Positions 26,601 to 32,936 of a stretch of DNA of 32,936 nucleotides are shown here, piece by piece. This DNA is from an uncultured Saprospiraceae bacterium (GTDB lineage: Bacteria; Bacteroidota; Bacteroidia; Chitinophagales; Saprospiraceae): assembly GCA_937944095.1 (NCBI GenBank), contig CALEAC010000067.1, positions 1 to 32,936 of the forward strand, given 5' to 3'. A program made the translations under genes and the position numbers. The notes under the pieces were generated by a model. It was not told the origin of the DNA and did no database searches. It worked only from the letters and a program-made list of their open reading frames with translations. Positions within the stretch are counted from its first letter, which is position 1; each line of letters begins with the position of its first letter.

Positions 26601-29452
26601 AGTATGATTACTCAGGATTAGAGGTAAAGTGGCGACAGAAATGGAAAGATGATAAGTTGTACAAAGTCGATGTAGATACAGCTAAGCCAAAATATTATAT
26701 ACTGGATATGTTTCCCTATCCATCAGGTGCTGGATTACATGTCGGACATCCCTTAGGCTATATCGCCTCGGATATATTTTCCAGATACAAGAGGCAGAAG
26801 GGCTTCAATGTACTCCACCCGATGGGCTTTGATGCTTTTGGCTTACCAGCGGAAGAGTATGCATTAGCCACAGGTATACATCCAGCTGATTCTACAGCAC
26901 AGAATATAGAAAGATATAAAGAGCAGTTAGATAACATTGGTTTCAGCTTTGATTGGGATCGTGAGATCAGAACCTGCGAACCTGAGTATTATAAATGGAC
27001 TCAATGGATATTCACCCTGTTGTATGAGCATTATTATGACCTTTCAGCTGATAAGGCTGAATCCATTTCAGAACTAAGAAAGCGCTTCAGTTCTTCTGGC
27101 ACTGAGAACATAAGCGCCTTCAGTTCAGAGGATCATCATTTTGATGCGAAAGAGTGGAAAGCATATAGTGAATCAGAACAGGAAGACGTCTTGTCCTCAT
27201 ACAGATTGGCCTTCCGTAAGAGAGGTTATGTCAATTGGTGTGCAGCTCTAGGGACGGTACTTGCTAATGATCAGATTAAGGATGGCCTATCCGAGAGAGG
27301 TGGTCACCCTGTCGCAAGAAAAGCGATGGATCAGTGGTGTCTAAGAACCACCGCCTATGCAGAGCGGTTACTCAGTGGACTAGAGAAGATAGATTGGTCA
27401 TCATCGCTGAAAACTATTCAAAGAAACTGGATTGGAAAGTCTAGTGGCGCACGCATCTTTTTTCAGATAGATGGTCATGATGACAAACTAGAAATATTTA
27501 CAACCAGAGCAGATACAGTCTTCGGTGCAACGTATATGGTTGTCGCCCCTGAGCATCCACTCATAGATCGTATCGTTACAACTGAGCAGAAAGCAGCAGT
27601 TAAAGATTATCGATCATATGTGAGCCTTCGCTCTGAACGTGATCGGATGACTGACGTCAAAGAAGTTACTGGTGTCTTTACTGGTGCCTACGCTAAGCAC
27701 CCTTTTACACAGAAGAATATTCCGATATGGATAGGTGAATATGTCCTAATGGAATACGGTACAGGCGCTATTATGGCTGTGCCATCTGATGATGATCGAG
27801 ACCATGCTTTTGCAACTAAGTTCGAACTGGAAATCATAGAAGTTGTAGATAAGACGGGTTTCCCAGATGCGTCACGGACTGATAAAGTTGGCGTCTTGCA
27901 AAACTCTGATTTCTTGAATGGCATGAGTGTCAAAGATGCAATCAAGAAAATGGGAGAAGAAATCACACGTCAAGGCTTCGGTGAGGTTAAGATTAATTAT
28001 AAGATGCGGGATGCGGGCTTCAGTAGACAGCGCTATTGGGGAGAGCCCTTTCCTATTGTATATAAGAATGGTATTGCTCAGACTGTTGATTCTGATTCGC
28101 TGCCAGTTACTCTGCCAGTTACCGATGATTTTAAGCCAACCACTGATGGTCGCTCACCCTTGTCACGTTTAACGGACTGGGTAAAACTGGATGACGAGTT
28201 CACTAGAGAAACAGATACTATGCCTGCCGTTGCCGGATCATCATGGTACTTTTTGCGATTCATGGATCCTAATAATCCAGCTGCTTTTGCTTCGGCTGAA
28301 GCACTAGATTACTGGCAAGATGTCGATCTATATGTAGGTGGTGCAGAGCATGCTGTTGCTCATTTATTATATGCACGATTCTGGCATAAATTCCTCTATG
28401 ACTTGGATTACTTGCCTACTGATGAGCCATTCAAAAGGCTGATTAATCAAGGCATGATCCAAGGTGTCATAGAGTTTCTACCTATGATAAAAGATGCAAA
28501 TGACCATATCACTTTTGTCAGCTATGACTTGCTCACTGATGAAATGAGCGGTCATGGTAAATTGGCCTTCATACCTGTCTTTATTGATTATGTGTCTGAC
28601 TACGGCTCTAAGAATTCATTTCTAAGTGCAGAGGGACTACGATCGTTTTTGGAATGGCGACCTAGTTATAAATCAGCCACGTTCAAGACGAATAACGGAC
28701 ACTACGAGAATAGTCAATTTCTGAGTAATGAGGAAGACTTCAGATTTGTGACCAAGTCTGAAGTTGGTAAAATGTCTAAACGTTATTTTAATGTTGTTAA
28801 TCCTGATAAGGTCGTATCCGAATATGGTGCAGATACCTTTAGGATATATGAGATGTTCTTAGGTCCTATCGAACAATCAAAGCCATGGGATACTCAGGGA
28901 ATAGAAGGGGTGTCTAAATTCGTACGTAAGCTTTGGAACTTGTTTTTCACTGACGAAAAACTTGATATAAATGATGACGAACCTACAGAAGCAGAATTTA
29001 AGGTCTTACACACAGCTATAAAAAAGGTGAGTGAGGATATCGAAAAGTTCTCGTTTAATACAGCAATCAGTGCTATGATGATTTGTGTCAATGAATTGCG
29101 CCGAATTAAGTGCAATAAAAGAGAGGTCTTAGAACCATTACTTAAGCTCTTTGCGCCATTTGGACCCTTCACGGCAGAAGAGCTGTGGCAGCTTTTAGGC
29201 CACAAAGATTCAATACACAAGTCCGACTACCCTATTCATGATGACAAGTACTTACAGCAAAATAGCTTCGACTACCCTATTTGTATCAATGGCAAAAAAC
29301 GTGTCATGAAAAGCTTTGCAGTCGATACACCGAAAGGTGAAATCGAGAAATCCGCCTTAGCTATGGAAGAAGTTCAAAAATGGATAGCAGATAAAAATGT
29401 CGTTAAAGTTATTGTAGTCCCTCAACGAATGGTGAATATCGTCGTTAAGTAA
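26597..29452 (+). CDS. leuS: Leucyl-tRNA synthetase
   Basis: A 951-residue class I synthetase that charges tRNA-Leu. The HIGH-type motif is HVGH at residues 48-51 in PYPSGAGLHVGHPLGY. The CP1 editing domain carries FTTRADTVFGATY and YGTGAIMAVPSDDDRDHAF, with the conserved Asp before RD retained. The KMSKS loop is K725-M-S-K-R. Insertions before the KMSKS loop and in the CP1 entry region (about 150-200) are those seen in Bacteroidota LeuRS. ATG start at 26597 overlaps the preceding stop by four bases. The next gene begins 20 bases after the stop. Confidence 0.97.
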   Translation: MKYDYSGLEVKWRQKWKDDKLYKVDVDTAKPKYYILDMFPYPSGAGLHVGHPLGYIASDIFSRYKRQKGFNVLHPMGFDAFGLPAEEYALATGIHPADSTAQNIERYKEQLDNIGFSFDWDREIRTCEPEYYKWTQWIFTLLYEHYYDLSADKAESISELRKRFSSSGTENISAFSSEDHHFDAKEWKAYSESEQEDVLSSYRLAFRKRGYVNWCAALGTVLANDQIKDGLSERGGHPVARKAMDQWCLRTTAYAERLLSGLEKIDWSSSLKTIQRNWIGKSSGARIFFQIDGHDDKLEIFTTRADTVFGATYMVVAPEHPLIDRIVTTEQKAAVKDYRSYVSLRSERDRMTDVKEVTGVFTGAYAKHPFTQKNIPIWIGEYVLMEYGTGAIMAVPSDDDRDHAFATKFELEIIEVVDKTGFPDASRTDKVGVLQNSDFLNGMSVKDAIKKMGEEITRQGFGEVKINYKMRDAGFSRQRYWGEPFPIVYKNGIAQTVDSDSLPVTLPVTDDFKPTTDGRSPLSRLTDWVKLDDEFTRETDTMPAVAGSSWYFLRFMDPNNPAAFASAEALDYWQDVDLYVGGAEHAVAHLLYARFWHKFLYDLDYLPTDEPFKRLINQGMIQGVIEFLPMIKDANDHITFVSYDLLTDEMSGHGKLAFIPVFIDYVSDYGSKNSFLSAEGLRSFLEWRPSYKSATFKTNNGHYENSQFLSNEEDFRFVTKSEVGKMSKRYFNVVNPDKVVSEYGADTFRIYEMFLGPIEQSKPWDTQGIEGVSKFVRKLWNLFFTDEKLDINDDEPTEAEFKVLHTAIKKVSEDIEKFSFNTAISAMMICVNELRRIKCNKREVLEPLLKLFAPFGPFTAEELWQLLGHKDSIHKSDYPIHDDKYLQQNSFDYPICINGKKRVMKSFAVDTPKGEIEKSALAMEEVQKWIADKNVVKVIVVPQRMVNIVVK

Positions 29453-29472
29453 ATAGTATTAACTTACAATGG

Positions 29473-32400
29473 ATGTTCCAAGCGCGCAATCTTCGTTGGT
29501 TTATGTTGTTGGTCTCGGTATCGACCTTACAATTAGCAGCACAGGACTGTAAGCTACCTATATTATCATCAGCGACGGACTTTTCTGATTCAGGATTTAG
29601 GATTAGTTGGAATGATTTCAATGAGGACGTTCTATTTTGGGAGATAGAGCATGGTGTCAAAGGTTTTTCGAGAACTGAAATTCCGACTTTCAGTAATATA
29701 AACACCAAGTTTTTTGATCTCAGCGAATTGGAGTCTGGTAAGACTTATGAGATATATCTCAGGACAGTCTGTGGCATTTCTGATTTTAGTGATTGGAACG
29801 GGCCTTATTTTTTTAACACAGCCATAGATAATTCTAATTCTTGCTTGCTTGACCTTGCGATTAGTGACAATAATTGTCCTATCCCTAATACCTATTATGT
29901 ATCAATAGATGGCTTAGCTGGCAGCGACTTAGGAGATGATATTATATTAGAAAGTGTCGAGTTGATTATAGAGCACCCTTGGCCACCCGACTTAGATATA
30001 AGTCTGAGTTCGCCATCTGGCCAATCCATTTCACTGAGTGCTTATAATGGAAATGGTAAGGATAATTATGGAAATCCAAACATGGATGACTGTTCGTCGA
30101 CAATCCATTTTACTGATTTTGCTTGCGAAGATATCCAGGACCTTGTACCGCCACTAATCGGGCAGGTCCGACCAGAAATGCCCTTGGCCACACTGTATGA
30201 TGGGACGAGTGCTGATGGTCTCTGGTCTATTAATATTTGCGATCGAGCGACTGGAGACTTAGGCATATTAAAGTATGCTAAGCTGAACCTAGCCACCCAG
30301 GCTTGCGTTCTGCCACCCTTATTTCGTATCTCTGATATAGAAGGAGATCAAGTCACGATAGAATGGCAAGATGAATTTGCTTGTACCGCTATAGAATTGA
30401 TCTATCGCCGAGCTGTCGATCCAGGACAACTATCTAATGCTGAATATGTCATCTGCGCACAAGAAGAATTCACTATTTTAGATTTAGAGCCTGGAACAGA
30501 ATATATATTAACAGCACGGGTAGACTGTGGCGGAGGACTATCTGCTCCGATTAGTTGTCCTATAAGTTTTGTAACTGCTTGCGCGAACAGTAATCTCGTT
30601 ACGAACTTTGATCATGGGACTGTTTGTATACCTAATTGTGACGTCAGTTGCAAACTGGAGGGTATCTGGACAAATTCGGAATCAGCTAACTCTGATTGGA
30701 TATTGTACTCTGGTGAGACGTCCTCCTTAGGCACAGGTCCAAGTACAGATGTTTCTGGTACTGGTAATTATCTCTATATGGAGAACCAAGACCTTTGTGA
30801 TACACCTATTACTGTTTCGTTAATTTCAGATTGTTTGACTAAGCGACTCGATGAGAGCTGTGCTCTTACTTTTGACTATCACATGTATGGGGATGATATT
30901 GGAGATCTAGCAGTCCAATTTTCATCTGATTCGACTAATTGGCAACAGCTCTTTTTACAAACGGGATCTCAAGGCGATGAGTGGCATCGAGCAGAGGTGT
31001 CTTTAACACCGACTTTCGATAGAGGCTTGATCAGAATTACTGCGACCAGCAAAGTAACTGGTATACAAAGTGATATAGCCATCGATAATATTAAGCTAAT
31101 CGGCATAGATACAGTCTCTCCTATCAGCGTTTTTCTTGATGGAGATGGAGATGGATTTGGTGATCCGGCTGCCGTTGTACTAGTTTGCAATAATACCATA
31201 GGTTCTCAGTATGTCCTTAATGCGACTGATTGTGATGATACTGATCCGAGCGTATTTCCAGGAGCCCAAGAAATTAGATGTAATCAAATCGATGAAAATT
31301 GTAACGGGATGGCAGATGACCTTAGTGATGATGATTTGGATTATGAGGTCGTTAGAATATTGTCGGAGTCTTGTTCTGGTAGTCGAAATGGTGCGATTGT
31401 ATTACAAGCTTTTTCCGGCCAACCGCCTTATACTTATACCTGGAGCAATGATGATATGGGCGCAGGTGTAACAGATCTAGAATCTGGCGTTTACTTCTGT
31501 ACAATAACAGATGTAGGTGGTTGCCAAATTGTCACCGAGCCTATCTTTGTGGATTATGAGGATATACTTGTTTACAGTGTAAGAGAACTCAATGATCCTT
31601 CTTGTTTTGGAGAAAACGACGGTGGTATCGAGTTGCGTATTGATGGAGGCGTCCCGCCATACCAGGTAGAATGGAACAATAACCGCTCTGGTAGTCAGAT
31701 AGCTCAATTAGATGACGGCACTTATAATGCGACAATTTCAGATGCTTTTAATTGCGAAATAGTTATAGATAGTATAACCTTAGTTGGACCCCAGGTTCTG
31801 ACAGCAGGCGTCATTCTTAAGCGTGATAATCAGTGCAAGGATGGCAAGGTTGGCCTGATCCAAATTGCAATAGTTGGAGGTACTGGACCCTATGATGTCA
31901 ACTGGAGTAATGGTTCAGAACTAACCATCGTCAATAATTTGGAGTCAGGCAGTTATACGGTAACGATAACAGACGCTAACGGTTGTCTTAATATATTGCG
32001 TGATATCGAAATAACTGAACCCGACTCGATAAGTATCGATCTATTGAACATAGAACCAATTTCGTGCTATGAAGAATCTGATGGCTTCGTCGATATCAAC
32101 GTCTCGGGTGGCACTATTCCTTATTCCTACTTCTGGTCTAATGGGTCTTCGACTCAGGACCTTATCGGCATACCTGCGGGCAACTATGAGCTGACCGTCA
32201 CGGATGTCAATTCATGTTCAGCGATATTTACAGAGGTGTTTTTGGCACAGCCAGAAGAGTTACATATAGAGGTCGTCGATTTAGAGAACCTGAGATGCCC
32301 AGGTAGCAAGGATGGTCAGATAGGTGTTGCTGTTTCTGGTGGTAATCAACCCTATAACTATAATTGGGGTATAACAGATGGTGAGTTTTCGACGAGTCGA

Positions 32401-32936
32401 TTAGAATCGCTTTCGCCAGGAAGATATAGTTTGACCGTCGTAGATGGCGTCGGTTGTAAGTCAGATCCACTATCAGTAGAATTGTCAGCAATAGATGCCC
32501 CTCTTGAGATCGAACTGGATATAATTGAATCAGTACTTTGCCATGGGGACAGTACAGGAAAACTAGTGGCTTGTAATCGCAACGGCTTATTACCACTAGA
32601 CTATAATTGGAGTGCTGGAATTAAAAGCATAAAGAATACCCGAAAAGATACGCTTACTGATTTGCTTAGTGGTGCTTATAATCTGACCATTACAGACAAT
32701 GAAGGTTGTGTCGGCGTTTCTGATAGTGTAATAATTAACTCTTCTGATGCTATTTTGGTTTCTGAGATTGAGCTTATAGATAATCTCTGCTGGACAGAGC
32801 AGCTGGGAAGTATAAGCTTAGAAGTAGAAGGCGGTAGACCACCGTATGCTATTGCCTGGAGTCAAGGGTCTAACGGATTCGCCCTTGATGGATTAGAGAA
32901 TGGTCGTTACACAGCGACTATTACTGATGCCAATGA
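29473..32936 (+). CDS. Giant surface adhesin with SprB repeats (partial, C-terminus outside window)
   Basis: The frame is open from ATG 29473 to the window end, 1154 codons without a stop. Residues 1-24 are a signal peptide (ending LAAQ). An Fn3-like domain (about 30-118) is followed by a proprotein-convertase P-domain (about 124-272: LDISLSSPSGQ, GLWSINICDRATGDLGIL). A second Fn3-like domain lies at about 280-370 and a MAM-like jelly roll at about 377-545 (LTFDYHMYGDDIGDLAVQF, IAIDNIKLIG). Then comes a MopE-type metal-binding motif (about 556-615: DGDGDGFGDP, DCDDTDPSVFPGA, DENCNG) and seven SprB repeats to the edge. Secretion by type IX is expected but the sorting domain is not in view. It starts 20 bases after leuS. 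Confidence 0.88.
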   Translation, partial: MFQARNLRWFMLLVSVSTLQLAAQDCKLPILSSATDFSDSGFRISWNDFNEDVLFWEIEHGVKGFSRTEIPTFSNINTKFFDLSELESGKTYEIYLRTVCGISDFSDWNGPYFFNTAIDNSNSCLLDLAISDNNCPIPNTYYVSIDGLAGSDLGDDIILESVELIIEHPWPPDLDISLSSPSGQSISLSAYNGNGKDNYGNPNMDDCSSTIHFTDFACEDIQDLVPPLIGQVRPEMPLATLYDGTSADGLWSINICDRATGDLGILKYAKLNLATQACVLPPLFRISDIEGDQVTIEWQDEFACTAIELIYRRAVDPGQLSNAEYVICAQEEFTILDLEPGTEYILTARVDCGGGLSAPISCPISFVTACANSNLVTNFDHGTVCIPNCDVSCKLEGIWTNSESANSDWILYSGETSSLGTGPSTDVSGTGNYLYMENQDLCDTPITVSLISDCLTKRLDESCALTFDYHMYGDDIGDLAVQFSSDSTNWQQLFLQTGSQGDEWHRAEVSLTPTFDRGLIRITATSKVTGIQSDIAIDNIKLIGIDTVSPISVFLDGDGDGFGDPAAVVLVCNNTIGSQYVLNATDCDDTDPSVFPGAQEIRCNQIDENCNGMADDLSDDDLDYEVVRILSESCSGSRNGAIVLQAFSGQPPYTYTWSNDDMGAGVTDLESGVYFCTITDVGGCQIVTEPIFVDYEDILVYSVRELNDPSCFGENDGGIELRIDGGVPPYQVEWNNNRSGSQIAQLDDGTYNATISDAFNCEIVIDSITLVGPQVLTAGVILKRDNQCKDGKVGLIQIAIVGGTGPYDVNWSNGSELTIVNNLESGSYTVTITDANGCLNILRDIEITEPDSISIDLLNIEPISCYEESDGFVDINVSGGTIPYSYFWSNGSSTQDLIGIPAGNYELTVTDVNSCSAIFTEVFLAQPEELHIEVVDLENLRCPGSKDGQIGVAVSGGNQPYNYNWGITDGEFSTSRLESLSPGRYSLTVVDGVGCKSDPLSVELSAIDAPLEIELDIIESVLCHGDSTGKLVACNRNGLLPLDYNWSAGIKSIKNTRKDTLTDLLSGAYNLTITDNEGCVGVSDSVIINSSDAILVSEIELIDNLCWTEQLGSISLEVEGGRPPYAIAWSQGSNGFALDGLENGRYTATITDAN
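31351..32936 (+). repeat. Seven tandem SprB repeats (last one cut by window edge)
   Basis: Units of about 70-80 residues, each with a cysteine near the start (for example SCFGENDGGIEL, SCYEESDGFVDI), a GG..PY..xW core (SGGTIPYSYFWSNG) and an L.xGxYxxTITDxxGC end. Starts are near 31351, 31570, 31795, 32035, 32265, 32505 and 32755. The units are clearly related but not identical. Confidence 0.87.

Noticed and set aside
27480-27830. Unusual SDDDRD instead of the common AHDxRD in the LeuRS editing domain
   Set aside because: The universally conserved Asp is still present, and the variation around it is compatible with Bacteroidota LeuRS; no evidence of lost editing.
31211-31707. Alternative-frame ORFs in the SprB-repeat gene
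   Set aside because: The main frame from 29473 runs unbroken with recognisable domains; these are shadow frames.
1-32936. Mobile element, prophage or defence island
   Set aside because: No transposase, integrase, terminal inverted repeats, tRNA attachment site or nuclease/methylase genes were seen. DUF1599 alone is not enough to suggest one.

Overview
The window looks like a piece of a Bacteroidota chromosome. A Saprospiria/Chitinophagales-like member is my guess, but the lineage within the phylum is not proven. The evidence is a PorP/SprF-family protein, a C-terminal gliding-motility (CHU_C) sorting domain, SprB repeats, a DUF1599 + DoxX/MauE gene pair, a DUF4252 protein, a Bacteroidota-type LeuRS and promoter elements resembling TAnnTTTG. 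Gene density is high. Six genes appear to use TTG or GTG starts. I found no tRNA, rRNA, CRISPR array, insertion sequence or prophage.

Layout. 1-1298 (-): the N-terminal part of a secreted zinc metalloprotease, cut by the window edge. 1609-3655 (-): a two-gene operon, DUF1599 then a DoxX/MauE-like membrane protein with a thioredoxin-like tail. 3890-5340 (+): an EamA transporter coupled to an IMPACT/YigZ protein, ending in a convergent overlap with an LptF/LptG permease (5327-6868, -). 6980-8498 (+): ECF sigma factor, short anti-sigma-like membrane protein and DUF4252 protein, closed by a clear terminator. 8644-10647 (+): dnaG. 10656-12688 (-): trxB followed by class II fructose-bisphosphate aldolase. 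12794-14302 (+): a subtilase with a multi-span membrane N-terminus, overlapping shikimate kinase (14280-14810, -). 14861-15169 (+): yajC. 15273-24757 (-): a type IX secretion-linked set of PorP/SprF-like protein, TPR/PD40/OmpA-like protein and a 1989-residue secreted repeat protein. 25065-29452 (+): glycerophosphodiester phosphodiesterase, a small lipoprotein-like protein and leuS. 29473-window end (+): the start of a second giant surface protein with P-domain, Fn3-like, MAM-like, MopE-like and SprB-repeat regions.

The window mixes housekeeping genes (dnaG, trxB, fba, aroK, yajC, leuS, an LPS-transport permease) with large cell-surface genes. The 15273-24757 set makes sense as a unit. A PorP/SprF-type outer-membrane protein and an OmpA-like periplasmic protein would assist export or anchoring of the large adhesin-like product, whose C-terminus has the type IX (type B) sorting domain. 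Its central region contains nine ~80-residue modules that arose partly by duplication of a four-module block. That is the most interesting internal structure I can see. I did not find a clearly new defence or mobile system.
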